A stretch of 64,000 nucleotides of DNA, taken from contig NC_039480.1 of the NCBI RefSeq assembly GCF_003590095.1, positions 17,833,328-17,897,327 of the forward strand, given 5' to 3'. The translations under genes and the position numbers were made by a program. Shown here piece by piece: positions 48,001 through 56,500 of the stretch. How positions within the stretch are numbered: the stretch's first letter is position 1; every line of letters starts with the position of its first letter. This stretch comes from Trichoplusia ni (taxonomy: Eukaryota; Arthropoda; Insecta; Lepidoptera; Noctuidae). The notes below the pieces were generated by a model, which worked only from the letters and a program-made list of their open reading frames with translations, did not search any database and had not been told where the DNA came from.

Positions 48001-49967
48001 ACTTTGTCAATAGCCTAAAATTCCTGCAAGACTGGATAGAGGAGGGTCCTCCGATGGTGTTCTGGATCTCCGGGTTCTACTTCACGCAGTCGTTCCTGAC
48101 GGGCGTGCTGCAGAACTATTCTAGGCACAACAAGATCCCAATCGACCAGGTCCACTTCGAATTCACCATAACCAAGATGGAAGCGGATTGTGAAGAGGAA
48201 CCTTCGTTTGGGGTTTACTGCAAGGTCAGTTTAAACGCATTGGAATGTTATTTTTTTCTCCATCCAATCCAGTTTTCTATAAAATTTCCGAACTATAAAT
48301 AGAACTTATTCTTGAGCCTATCGACCTAAAGTGACCAAGACATTCTGTATTAAAAGAAAAAATGTTAGAATACGTTACCTACACTTTATCAACATTACAT
48401 TGGCAAAGATCTATTCAGCAAGAAAATACACTAGGTTTGAAGAACAGCTCTAGAATATAATAAATAACGTGACGAAGCATCTCTCCACCTCACCGCGGTC
48501 TCGCATCTGTCACATGATCGTGCTAAAGGAAAGTGTATAATACAAGCATTATTCAAATATCGTCATTGCGCAATAACGCATTAGAATAAACAAGTCAAAC
48601 CGAAACGGTTATTCATCTTATTCATATATTCGCTCTTAAATTTCTTTGTTTAAATTTTGAATTGATTACTTTAAAACATGCAGCAACCACACAAAGTGGA
48701 CAAACAGGATAAGGAACACAGTGTGTTCATATGGGTGAGTCCCTCTGAAAATGCATGCGTTTGCCTCACATATTATAAAACTTTTGTTTTGCTATCCGGA
48801 AGTTGTTATTTTGCACAGTTTTCGTGTTATGCACTTAAATTCAAACGAATTGTTTTTTTGCTTTTTTTTCTGAACAGAAAACTTACTAGAATGTTGGCCA
48901 TTTCTAGGAAATTTAGAAACATTAGCACTAATGACTCTAGCTGCGTTCCAAACTGTAATTTATAGAGAAGAACTTCAAGTACCCCATATTCATGTTTTTT
49001 TACAAAAGCGATACATGTTACTATGTGCTACGAAAACGATTAATGCGAGGAACTTCAGTAGGAGCCATCATACTAACCGTCTATTAACGTAAAGATCGAC
49101 CTGACCTAACATCGGCAAATGTTCTCATTTGATTTTATCTCTCGATATCAATTCAAATGATGTAAACATGACATGAGTTATGTCCAGACTCCTCTTGATG
49201 ATTGATTACGTAATGCAACAGGTAGGTACAGTGCCGTATTAGCCATAAGGCAGTTTAGGCCTGTGCCTAGGGGCCCACTATGACCAGGGGCCCACCTCTA
49301 TTAGTAGGGGCCCAGCACTCCCGATGAAATAAAAAGAAAAATATGAAACCCCGGTGGAAGCCCACATTATTGACACTATGCATTAAATTTTTCACTGAAT
49401 GAAAATAACTTGAACCAAGGGGGCTCTCACTCCTTTGTTGCCTCGAGGCCTCGGGGTCCTGGGCCCCTAGATCCGGCCCTGGGTACGTAAGTTTATCTAA
49501 ATAGGACTCGACCTCTAGATATTAATAAGATGTGCGCAGCTAGTGAGGACAGTTACACATAATGTAAAGCGACCATTCACTGCATGTACATTACAAAAGC
49601 TGATAGTAATTCGCAGTTGCGAAGAAATGGAATCGTAACTTAAGATTCACTAACAACCTGTTTCTCCCAGGGTTTATACCTCGAAGGAGCAAGATGGAAT
49701 CGTGAAAAGATGAAGATAGACGAGTCCTACCCCAAGATCCTGTTCGACACGATCCCCATAATCTGGTTCCAGCCGGCTCTGATCGCGGAGTTCAACCCGC
49801 CGCCGTGCTACTTCTGCCCCATCTACAAGACCAGCGAGAGGAAGGGTGTGCTGGCCACCACCGGCCACTCCAGCAACTTCGTTATGTACATCACCCTCGA
49901 GTCCAATGTGCCGGAGAAGCACTGGATCAACAGGGGAGTGGCCAGCTTGACGCAGCTTGATGATTAG
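9075..49967 (+). CDS. Dnah3: Axonemal inner-arm dynein heavy chain, DNAH3 type
   Basis: A single-headed inner-arm dynein motor of cilia and sperm flagella: ATP hydrolysis in the AAA ring drives the stalk along the B-tubule. I threaded 71 coding exons with intact GT-AG junctions and matching phases. They total 12,474 nt, encoding 4,157 residues plus stop TAG at 49965, the usual size for DNAH3/7/12. Four P-loops are visible: AAA1 GPAGTGKT (about 1481), AAA2 GPPMGGKT (about 1762), AAA3 GPTGTGKS (about 2112) and AAA4 GVGGSGRS (about 2475). Assignment to DNAH3 rests on recalled similarity, especially SSACEGLCRWVRAMDVYDRV at the microtubule-binding tip and the ending HWINRGVASLTQLDD; DNAH7 and DNAH12 are the alternatives. 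Start: a strong acceptor (attgttttag) ends at 9070, and an in-frame TAA at 9072 lies just before the ATG at 9075, so 5' UTR exons must lie upstream. Exon coordinates are in the domain entries. Confidence 0.93.
15378..19537 (+). other. Dnah3: Dynein exons 15-23: linker domain (residues 886-1465)
   Basis: Exons: 15378-15535, 15749-15941, 16245-16471, 16718-16895, 17008-17270, 17647-17848, 18362-18532, 18833-18980, 19339-19537. This is the mechanical linker (DHC_N2). Diagnostic strings include WHTSHDFYDGYEKW, DTGVGILTGLDDIQ, QCQATWMYLEPIFSS-type sequence and FFPRFFFLSNDELLEILSET. Exon 22-23 (TIEAIENRTLPEQV... then FNWISQLRYYW) leads into AAA1. All boundaries keep frame. Confidence 0.88.
17319..17363. 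repeat. Perfect 21-bp inverted repeat (hairpin)
   Basis: Arms 17319-17339 and 17343-17363 are exact reverse complements, with a 3-nt loop (aga). It lies just inside the intron after dynein exon 19 and is followed by a cat/atc-rich stretch. Most likely a local snap-back (template-switch) duplication. Confidence 0.9.
21052..21272 (+). repeat. Common lepidopteran element nested in the THAP element
   Basis: Starts aactagctgtcgcccgcgac and ttcgtccgcgtgg; ends near caaacaaacaaactcttcag and tttatatattagta. A short variant of the family also at 1998 and 23332, inserted between the left arm and the THAP ORF. Confidence 0.7.
21909..22412 (+). pseudogene. THAP-domain ORF remnant
   Basis: First part 21909-22095 starts MTSFYKTCAVPMC and contains RRKWLSLARRH and YFCEDHL. 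This gives the C-x4-C...W...C-x2-H arrangement of a THAP (C2CH) zinc finger. It ends at a splice-donor-like T|GTAAGT. After an intron-like gap, an acceptor (attccag) precedes a second frame at 22257-22412, LPKDMENYVEYTTMGEVSRT..., which resembles the segment following the THAP finger in related proteins. Joined as written, the second part is out of frame by one base and meets a stop, so the copy appears broken. No transposase core follows. Confidence 0.6.
22664..22904 (+). repeat. tRNA-derived SINE, full-length-like
   Basis: Head: gtgatcgagtggcg (A-box-like) and ccgggttcgatccccggt (good RNA pol III B-box). Body: aatgtaaaaattcttatt. Tail: agcaacttactttgggttc to a (ATT)n run. The head lacks a coherent cloverleaf, so it is a SINE and not a tRNA gene. 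The tail matches 1252-1325. Confidence 0.75.
23332..23555 (+). repeat. Common lepidopteran element, short copy
   Basis: tactagcttttcgcccgcgg ... actatcctatgttctttctc ... gacagacagacagagttact ... tttataatattaggta. A compact version of the element at 1998-2855 without the internal duplication. A fragment of the same 'caaatttcattaaaatcagtt' phrase recurs at 23650-23671. Confidence 0.8.
23790..23935 (-). repeat. tRNA-derived SINE (minus)
   Basis: Minus strand reads tatagccgagcggttgaggt (A-box) and cgcgggttcgatccccgtgt (B-box) with about tRNA spacing. The head resembles a tRNA gene with a long arm, but downstream sequence is SINE-like and it sits inside a transposon. Confidence 0.65.
26282..29024 (+). 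other. Dnah3: Dynein exons 28-34: AAA2 (residues 1697-2080)
   Basis: Exons 26282-26434, 26827-27050, 27426-27594, 27824-27929, 28015-28184, 28407-28521, 28810-29024. AAA2 binds nucleotide structurally. Walker A GPPMGGKTQAY is in exon 29, Walker B ILFDGPVDAVWIENMN in exon 30, and the ASPATVSRCGMIYMEP segment in exon 31 is strongly conserved in dyneins. Confidence 0.9.
29101..29157. repeat. Perfect 26-bp inverted repeat (hairpin)
   Basis: Arms 29101-29126 and 29132-29157 are exact reverse complements around a 5-nt loop (agaag), in the dynein intron after exon 34. No mismatches, so it is recent or maintained. Confidence 0.9.
29362..31452 (+). other. Dnah3: Dynein exons 35-40: AAA3 (residues 2081-2419)
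   Basis: Exons 29362-29568, 29670-29741, 29918-30061, 30379-30564, 30762-30988, 31272-31452. AAA3 is the regulatory ATP site. Walker A GPTGTGKSSLI is in exon 35 and Walker B CVLFVDDLSMP, followed by YGAQPPLELLRQW, in exon 37. Exon 36 is only 72 nt (KVDRRRKGVFGPSMGKK). Confidence 0.9.
31703..34022 (+). other. Dnah3: Dynein exons 41-47: AAA4 (residues 2420-2720)
   Basis: Exons 31703-31850, 32242-32330, 32439-32552, 32724-32849, 32992-33152, 33443-33586, 33903-34022. The P-loop GVGGSGRSS has Arg at the usual Lys position, which is common in AAA4 of axonemal dyneins and is not a defect. LVFLFADNQ is the Walker B-like strand. The intron before exon 46 carries a small MITE. Confidence 0.9.
33217..33361. 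mobile_element. 145-bp MITE with TA flanks
   Basis: The intron after dynein exon 45 holds a segment bounded by tagaatggtttagt (33217-33230) and its exact complement actaaaccattcta (33348-33361). If the outer TA dinucleotides are the target-site duplication, the element has 12-bp termini (gaatggtttagt). That is the layout of a Tc1/mariner-type MITE. The body is GC-richer than the intron and non-coding. Confidence 0.6.
34197..36294 (+). other. Dnah3: Dynein exons 48-53: stalk and microtubule-binding domain (residues 2720-3036)
   Basis: Exons 34197-34362, 34571-34823, 35220-35346, 35480-35591, 35732-35845, 36117-36294. Exon 48-49 forms the outgoing coiled-coil helix (VAVMQQNLRDLQPQLVET..., Ala-rich ANEAAAAAQAIKDDCESDL). 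Exons 50-51 are the microtubule-binding tip (LKNYDKDNIPPPIMKKIRDK, YIPDREFDPAVI). Exons 52-53 form the return helix, ending RAEQLIGGLGGEKARW, the canonical stalk-AAA5 junction. Confidence 0.9.
36390..36445 (+). mobile_element. RTE-type LINE 3' end (short)
   Basis: Encodes LGEPYDQQWTKAG followed by stop and a (atga)n-type tail. This is the C-terminal signature of RTE-clade ORFs. Severely 5'-truncated, in the intron after dynein exon 53. Confidence 0.6.
36722..36905 (-). mobile_element. LINE 3' region, minus copy
   Basis: The reverse complement reads tgggtgctgtccaatgtaga, ttagccttcaaaagtgctac, ttagtagtctaatttgac and a t-rich tail. It matches the sequence at 42885-43055 on the plus strand, so both are copies of one non-LTR element. 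Confidence 0.65.
42309..43360. repeat. Inverted-repeat pair around a LINE tail
   Basis: Arms 42309-42401 and about 43272-43357 are reverse complements with few differences (catcggcctagccttttc, taaccggtttcagctaagta, ccagtgttttacaagg). This is a common lepidopteran repeat whose following phrase, 'ttggttagactagttgtcag', also appears at 43060. That suggests the first copy was split by the LINE tail listed next. Confidence 0.6.
42575..43056 (+). mobile_element. Non-LTR element 3' end with (GATTTT)n tail
   Basis: Ends with gcacttaggaagcggtgatg, gggtgctgtccaatgtaact, agtagcctaatttgaataaa and four ttttga units. The same family as 36722-36905 (minus). No intact ORF; the 95-codon frame at 42660 does not look like a protein domain. 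The 5' limit is uncertain. Confidence 0.6.
44350..44379. repeat. Perfect 12-bp inverted repeat
   Basis: gtactttcatac (44350-44361) and its exact complement at 44368-44379 flank a 6-nt loop, in the dynein intron before exon 68. Confidence 0.8.
44762..44835 (+). repeat. Partial copy of the 8058-8368 element
   Basis: agatacagcctagtgacaga, cagacagcggagcctaaaga and gtttccgtttta correspond to the 3' third of the element at 8058. Confidence 0.55.
44885..45065 (-). mobile_element. RTE-type LINE 3' end (minus)
   Basis: The minus strand encodes RPRKRWCDDLNAYVE, then after a frameshift SWKDLGEALAQQWDTDTGD and a stop. This is the RTE ORF C-terminus. A dead copy close to the acceptor of dynein exon 69. 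Confidence 0.7.
45355..47355. other. Intron space and probable GSKIP 3' UTR
   Basis: AT-rich, no coding frame supported. Seen from the minus strand, this follows the GSKIP stop. AATAAA sites on the minus strand occur near 45773 and 46050, so the GSKIP transcript may reach that far. Confidence 0.4.
47356..47715 (-). CDS. GSKIP: GSKIP-domain protein (GSK3-interacting)
   Basis: A 119-residue protein. The family binds GSK3-beta through a C-terminal helix and, in vertebrates, anchors PKA. Seen here: QEAEAAINDIRKHV, RIFINLTTLENSDYCIEMSGNG, FRVVGRKYDD and the signature ETPYALLNNISQKYRESFG, ending LMNKLLDLAARNSEG. Human GSKIP is about 139 residues, so the length fits; the vertebrate N-terminal acidic region is missing. 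An upstream ATG at 47730 is in frame, but the sequence there is ttgttgcag|ATAATCATG, an evident splice acceptor (exon start 47721). I therefore place the start at 47715 with a 6-nt leader and an upstream 5' UTR exon not located. The gene lies antisense inside the dynein intron 45355-48013. Confidence 0.85.
   Translation of the reverse strand: MTEKVLDKESWPQEAEAAINDIRKHVKSACISPTLLSNNQRIFINLTTLENSDYCIEMSGNGFRVVGRKYDDTSLSSIENMNYETPYALLNNISQKYRESFGGELMNKLLDLAARNSEG
48684..48734 (+). CDS. Dnah3: Candidate 51-nt in-frame dynein exon
   Basis: Between the last two dynein exons is a stretch preceded by aaaacatgcag and followed by a consensus donor GG|GTGAGT. It has exactly 17 codons with no stop, in phase 0 like both neighbours: QPHKVDKQDKEHSVFIW. 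Inclusion would give ...HSVFIW|GLYLEGARWN, which mimics the usual dynein context of an aromatic/aliphatic strand before GLxLEGARW. Skipping it gives SFGVYCK|GLYLEGARWN, the normal family length. It may be alternative or constitutive; with it the protein is 4,174 residues. Its acceptor has a weak pyrimidine tract. Confidence 0.45.
49235..49485 (+). repeat. 'Gggcccc' repeat family, copy 2
   Basis: cctgtgcctaggggcccact, gaccaggggcccacctctat, then ttttcactgaatgaaaataa, cttgaaccaagggggctctc, ending ctgggcccctagatccggcc. Matches 7795-7960 in the opposite orientation. Lies in the last dynein intron. Confidence 0.65.
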
Positions 49968-50650
49968 GGAGCGCGACTATTACAGAAGGAGCAATGAGCC
50001 GCTGACGATAAACAGACGATGGTCTATGTAATTTGTTAGCTATTTGGAATGTGATCGAAAAGCCGTAACGTCGAATGTCTAACACAAATAACATTCTTCA
50101 TTACATATATATTGCGTTGATATTTGGTAAAGTACAAAAGATAATTCTAAACACTGCATACACTGATATTCATGATATAAGCTTTTTAATGACCACCTGT
50201 CAATCACCTGCCATTAGTTGTTACACTGCTACTGATATCAGTATAAAACAGTTTTATCATGCTTTTGCCATGTTTATCAAACTTTTGAGTAATTTTCCCT
50301 GTTTATGGAAAAATATGTATTTATAACTTTGCTGTGAAGGCAGGTAAGTTATTGATTTATTTTGATTTGAACACGGCCTTAATGACAGTTGACTTCAGTT
50401 CAAAAGGTTAATGACCGAGGGAAGCCTACATTGTACATGACCTGTGTATTCTACTAACAGAAGTATAGGGTATAGCACGTCTCCTTAAAAGGTACAGTAC
50501 TGTTTATTTTGCAGTCTCTAACCCCTATAGTGAGTAAAGTATTATGATTACTTCTATGCTGGCTAATGTCTAATTATAATGTTTGTAACTGTGATACGTG
50601 TCTAGTCTTTAATCAATTGTTGCCAATAAAGGTATTCTATATTTATATTT
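49968..50650 (+). other. Dnah3: Dynein 3' UTR
   Basis: No coding frame. It ends at a canonical AATAAA (50625-50630) followed by a T-rich stretch, the most likely polyadenylation site for the dynein transcript, giving a UTR of about 0.68 kb. Confidence 0.6.
50625..50630 (+). terminator. Poly(A) signal AATAAA
   Basis: First canonical hexamer downstream of the dynein stop; followed by tattctatatttatatttgt, a U-rich downstream element. Confidence 0.55.
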
Positions 50651-52780
50651 GTAGTTTTATTTTATGGTGACGATGTTGTACCAACAGTATCTGAGGTTGA
50701 GTAGTCATTCCTCGCTCAGGCAATGGCTAAATACTAATCCCACAGGTGGATAAAACAGCATCATGACACATTATACTATTCCATAAAATAAGAAAATGTT
50801 GTTTATTAATAAACATAGTGGATGAACAAATTGGAATCTTCAGACGCTACCAAGAGTAAATAAATATTAGTTTAGCTGCACAACAAAAATGATATTACTT
50901 GAAATATTGTATATGGGGAAATTCTACGAAAAAACAACAAATTAGGAATCAAATAGGAAAAAGGTATTAAAACAATATGTTTGCAAACCTAGCCATGGAA
51001 TATTTGAACCAGATTAATGATGGGTAATTGGCGGCTCTGGCAGTTATAAAGACTTGTGTTAGGGAAACAAATAAATATTGAACATTAGATCGTTGGAACA
51101 CATGGACACACTAGGATGTGTGATTACAAACAAATATCATAGAACAATCACTTAAAAGAGAACCCTGAACAAGATTATGGCCCTTTCATAGAGAGTATAT
51201 GAAAATCATTACAGTCCAGACAAACCAAAATGGTAAATTTATTCATTATGATCTCCTACAAAATAGACTCACACCATATCTTATCCCATTAAAAAGGGCA
51301 ATTGATAATACATAGTTTATGTGTAATAGTGTATAGATAATAGCTTCAAAATAAGGATAGCATGAAGCTAAGGAAATTAATTTCCAACCACCAGTCAAGT
51401 ACAAGTTTTTTTATGAAAAGTGTCACACTCTAGTGATTATGTTTTGTTATCCTAGCGAGCTGTGAATGTAGGAATGTTCATAGATAAATACATCAAATGT
51501 ATTACAATAACAACAAAGAGTAAAACTATATTTACTTTGGCTGTATTCCAAGCACTGCAGCTCAGAGTAACACAGGTTTAATACTGACTTATACGGCTTT
51601 ACAGACACATGTAACACCGATGTTCATTGCCAAAATTCTGTTTGCGACGACTAGGCTGAAGTAACAAAAATACTAAAGAAAACAGTACCGCATTTAGATA
51701 ACTTTGGAATTGAACGAATAATGTATCTAATAGATAAATATGAATACCAGGACTTACTACTTGAATAACCAAATTTATACACAATTTATTAATTTTTCAG
51801 TCCATTTATACATAATTTAAATTTTCGCGGTAATGTTATATTACCACTTACCTCTATTTCAGCAGAACAAGCAAAAATCAACTAATATTATCAACTGGCG
51901 CCTTATTTATTAATTATAATTGAATGTTATCCTTTTCATTGCAAAGTTTTTAAAAACACTTTACACAATTTGTAATACAAACTCAAATATTAATGTCAAC
52001 AAAGTCAATAGACTACGAAGAGTAGATGACGTCAGCGTATTTTTAATAGTGCTGCACACTTATACCATAAACAAAAATGGAATTTAAACTTCAAATGACT
52101 TTAAAATCAATAGTACGTAATTTAGAAATATAGATTGTGATTGAAGGAATAAATAAACTCATGATCCCACTTAATTTTGTAGACAAACAAATTCCATATC
52201 CTTCAATTTCTATCACCCATGTTCAATGAAACATCATCTTACAAAAAGAAGTTATTTTTGGAATTTCAGTCACATCAACGAAAGTTGTTCGAAATTGTCT
52301 TCAATTGGTGAATTTTATTTCTATTACTTTGGTATATAAAAGGACATTAAAAAGATTAAAAAAAAGTCTTATTTGAATTAGGAAGACCGTTGAACTATTT
52401 CTTATTTACGAATATTAAAATTTATGATAATTATGAGAATTGATTTTTCAAATATTTTTGGCAATATCCATCCGTTACTTTAATCGAGTTTCAAACAATC
52501 GATGCCGGTTGGGTCTCACTATTGATATAATTTCGTTTCACTCTTAATTTGTTTGTGATTCGTTCAAACAGTTTTATTCAATATTTGTAACCAAGAAAGT
52601 GGAATTCTTGGCCAGAATTTTATTCAATTCTCTTTATAATTTTACGGGAATATTTGATATAAAAATAATTCATGACTTAAGAATGAATAAGTAAGTTTTT
52701 TTTTTGTTTTTGGCTTTTAAGAGTTGCGTGAAACGAAATTCTATATTTACAATTTGTTGCTATGTTGCATAGATGGCGCG
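50651..52780. other. AT-rich intergenic spacer
   Basis: No gene or recognisable repeat. A CRE-type palindrome tgacgtca occurs at 52027-52034, without further evidence of function. Confidence 0.45.
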
Positions 52781-53223
52781 GCGAACTTGTAAACTGCGTA
52801 TGCCGAACTGACGTTTTTGGTTATTTTTGTTCTCGCCTCGTGTTTACTTTAGTGTCTAATTTCGGTCCAATTGCGAAAATTCAGTTGTGCAACAACCAAA
52901 AGGTTAATATTTCGTTCATTTAAGACATCTCCGTACTTTATATTATCGATCCGCTCTTCCGGACTAGGTATATGTATACATTATTATCACGTGGTGGTGT
53001 GGTGGTTTATATAATTCTTGTTTACCGCACAAGTAGAAACTTTGCGCATGTGCGTCCCGTCAGTAACCTCAAATTGTAAAGGCACGGGTTCGGCAGGTTC
53101 CGGATATCCGGGTCGCGACGCGGCGGCGGTGGTTCTCGCGGCGGTATTGTGATGTGCCCTCGTGCAAGGCGTTCGCGCCCCGCGTGTGGACAGCGTTGGT
53201 GATATCGTCCGTGCGCGCCTGCC
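52781..53223 (+). promoter_or_regulatory. FoxK promoter / 5' UTR region
   Basis: Sequence shifts from AT-rich to CpG-rich toward the FoxK ATG, especially 53080-53223. An arthropod initiator-like TCAGT is at 52881-52885. No TATA box was identified. The transcription start is not fixed by sequence alone. Confidence 0.4.
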
Positions 53224-53585
53224 ATGGCCCAGGCTCAGTTTACGCGGAGCTCAGAGAGCGACGCGTGGGCGCTGCTCTCGCTGAAGTCGCCCCCGTCGCC
53301 TTCCAAGGTGCAGTGGGCCCAGGAGCCGGCCCCTATCGCGATCGCGAGGCTTGACGGCCGCGACTTCGAGTACCTCATCCGGCAGAAGCGTGTCGTGATC
53401 GGCCGGAACTCTAGTAGAGGTCAAGTGGACGTTAACATGGGACACTCTAGTTTTATATCGCGCAGACATCTCGAACTGTTCTACGACCACCCGGAGTTTT
53501 ACCTGACGTGCAACAGCAAGAATGGCGTGCTGGTGGACGGCGTGTTCCAGCGGAAGGGCTCCGCCGCCATGCTGCTGCCTAAGAG
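53224..53585 (+). CDS. FoxK: FoxK forkhead factor, first coding exon (FHA domain)
   Basis: About 121 codons from a strong Kozak start (gccATGG) to a donor AG|GTGAGT. After a short Ser/Pro-rich N-terminus, residues about 37-121 form an FHA phosphopeptide-binding domain: IARLDGRDFEYLIRQKRVV, then IGRNSSRGQVDVNMGHSSF, ISRRHLELF and KNGVLVDGVFQRKG. The GRNSS, SRRH and NGVxVDG motifs are the phosphothreonine-binding loops, and the combination is specific to FOXK1/2 and insect FoxK among forkhead proteins. The forkhead DNA-binding domain must be encoded beyond the window. The family represses autophagy and regulates metabolic genes in mammals; the role here is inferred. The window ends inside intron 1. 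Confidence 0.9.
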
Positions 53586-56500
53586 GTGAGTCCGGCGCGC
53601 CGCCGCCCGCCGCCCGGCGCCCTACACATATATTTACGTGCACTCACTAGCTTTTGTTTGTAAACAAATCATATTGTTTATGTTCAACCCACCTGTTGTA
53701 TTTTTGTTTAAAAAAATTGTAGTGTTCATAATCTTTGTTGACACATGTGGCTTATGTAAATCATGTTCCTAGACTTGAAATGATGAAACACAGTGTTTAT
53801 ATAAGCCACTTTGTTGTGTACAGGAAATGTTGCAAAGAATAAAATCATCATAAAACAAAAGCTCTAACTTAACAGTAATTAGTATCTTAATGTTTCCTTT
53901 TTAATTTCCATGCTACTCTTAATATGTAAACAAACATGAATGTCTCACAATAATTTCCAGAGTTGATACAAGTTTACCAACCTAACAGATAGGAAAATAA
54001 TTTCAACAATATTTTTGCAAACACTGTCAGTGTCTTATCATAAAGGGGTAAACAAAAACAGAATCTTGCAATTGTACGATCAATGTCCAAGCTTAATGAA
54101 TAGTTTGATAATTATTATCACTTGTCACTAGTTGTATTGAGCATATACAGATAAGATACATCCAAAATAAGTTTGTACGCTGTTTGTATGATGCAATACT
54201 TAGAAATGTGATTATTGTCCTGCGATAATGCAAGTCATGATTACTTAGACATCATTTTGATTAGTGCACTACATGTCATTATTCATGTTAAATTAACTTT
54301 GAAAATATTTTAGTTGCACATTTGCATCTTTAATTATGTACTTACCAATGTAATTACTTCACACCTCACACCTCTTTCCCCATAAGGACATGTCCGAATA
54401 TAAATATTAAGATACTCTTCAATTGTTCCTAATTTATCAAAAGTATGTTTAAAACAAAGGATAAATAACTATTTAAGTCTGCTTGCGCTTTCAATAGTAG
54501 CTTCTATTATAAAACAGTAAAATACTTGGTAAATGAAAAATTGAAGCAAATATTTAATTATTTTAAAATAAATGCACAACAATAGTAGGTATGCAGCTAC
54601 ATAAATATATTTAAATAGGTATTCTTTCTGTGTTTTAATATATTTCTTTAAGATTGTCGAGAATATTTATTGTATTAAATACATTTAGGATTAAGCCAAT
54701 TTTCTTCAAGCAGTACTGATAAGATTTTTGTGTAGTTTAAAATGACTTGCCGATTTACATTTGCCATAGTTTATTAGTTTTACCTCATTGTATTCCTCAA
54801 TACTCTGTATTATGAGCGCTACATAAATAACTTAATTAGTCTATTAATATTAACCAGATAAGAGGTGACACAATATGTACGGTTTGCATGCAGTTATTAA
54901 TTCTGCACAGATATGCTCTTTAACCTTCTGATAATGACAATAGGTGGCACCACTGGTCATATCATTAATATTGTATCTTAAGATATGGGTATTTTAATTT
55001 TATTAAACTTTATACTTGGTATTTAAACATTTCCTGCTAGCGAGGTTGCTCGAATTTTGACAATTTTGCAGATGATTATTATTTTATGTATAGGGCATAG
55101 TAAGCTCACTACTAATTACAATCTAATTGCTATTCTCTCTGAGTACCCCACAAACATTGCTGTTGTAGCTTAAATTTTAATTTTGCATAAGACATTCTAT
55201 AGGCTTTTATAATTTTGGGATTTACTCTAATTTTGCATTGAAAAGTTTAAATATAACCCTGTAAATAAGCGGCAGTACCATAAATCACAGTTTTCCTATA
55301 TTCTAATCAGCACTGTAGAAGAATAACATAGATTAAGGAAGATTGCCAAAAATTTAATACAAAAAATAAGGCAAATCAACATTTAATGTGTATTATAACA
55401 TTAAATATTACCCTTTTTTCTTGCTTTGGTAATTGTAGCCCAGTCCTCAATTATTACATTTACATTGTAAGATATATGTATGCACTTTTCCGTGACATTG
55501 ACTTCTAATGCAATTTAAATTGCAGATTACTCATAACATTTATTTTATTTATTTTTACCTGCTGCAGCACTCACAATGTATAATTTTAATTATTTTTACA
55601 TTGTATTACATTATACATTGCTAATTGGTTTACTCCGAATTAAGAAGTGTTTAAATCATTATCTTCTACACACCTATTATTTTCTAATTAGGATCTTACC
55701 ATGATACATCATATATTATCTTTCATCTTTCTTGCTTGCCTTCTCTATTTAAGACACTTACATTGTGACCTACTGAGCATTAAATACTTAATGATGTAAA
55801 CAAATTAATTGTGGCAATGTTTTGTCATTATAGGTCATTCAACTAGGTTTGTTTATCTTGTGTTATCTCAAATCTGAATTGATAACTTGAGAAGTAGGTG
55901 GGTGTCCTATTTCAGCCTTTGCAATGACTAGTGATTTATCATTTTAATATAGGTCTCACATTTTCTAACTGTGTTTATTTTTATATCTAGTCTTATAGAT
56001 CATTGATTAGAGATAGCTAAAAATACGGCACACATTCGGGGCTCTACCATATGTTTATCACACAAAATGCCTCAATAGTAGTAAATAATCTAAAAAAAAA
56101 TATATTTCGTAACGAAAATGCTTGACATAATTATAGTCATCAATGCCCTGTACTGCTACGTCAGTTGTTAGATAGGTGGCCAGGACAAACAATACTTTTG
56201 CTATTCTTTACAATGTACTGTAAAGATTGCATAAATGGACAACGGGTTGTTTGCCCATTACCTACATAGCTAAATAATAACACGTGTTACACAATACATT
56301 TGTAATTTGCCGACGGGACTTTTTTTATTATGTTATGATTTTGCGTTGTCATGAAAACTAAAGTAAAACTTGATGAGACATACTTACATTGTTATCAAGT
56401 CAAATATAAATATCTAACAATTTTTATAAGACTTGGCGAAATAAACTTGTTACAGGTAGTGCTGAAATGTTACAAACATTTATTTTCTGAACCTCGGAAT

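Larger units (their letters stand above)
36566..49967 (+). other. Dnah3: Dynein exons 54-71: AAA5, AAA6 and C-terminal domain (residues 3037-4157)
   Basis: Exons 36566-36670, 37033-37194, 37506-37692, 38007-38127, 38308-38475, 38585-38820, 39006-39189, 39457-39593, 39885-40022, 40216-40453, 40803-41010, 41272-41522, 42038-42195, 43464-43623, 44512-44706, 45146-45354, 48014-48224, 49671-49967. Landmarks: VLLSAGCIAYLGPFTVNYR (AAA5), SRRWALMIDPQ, LNFMITPQGLQDQLLG (AAA6 start), WVVLQNCHVMDSW, ECNYGGRVTDDKDRRL and WISGFYFTQSFLTGV. The last exon has DESYPKILFDTIPIIWF and CPIYKTSERKGVLATTGHSSN, the typical C-terminal cap. A 51-nt candidate exon between the last two is listed separately. Confidence 0.9.
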
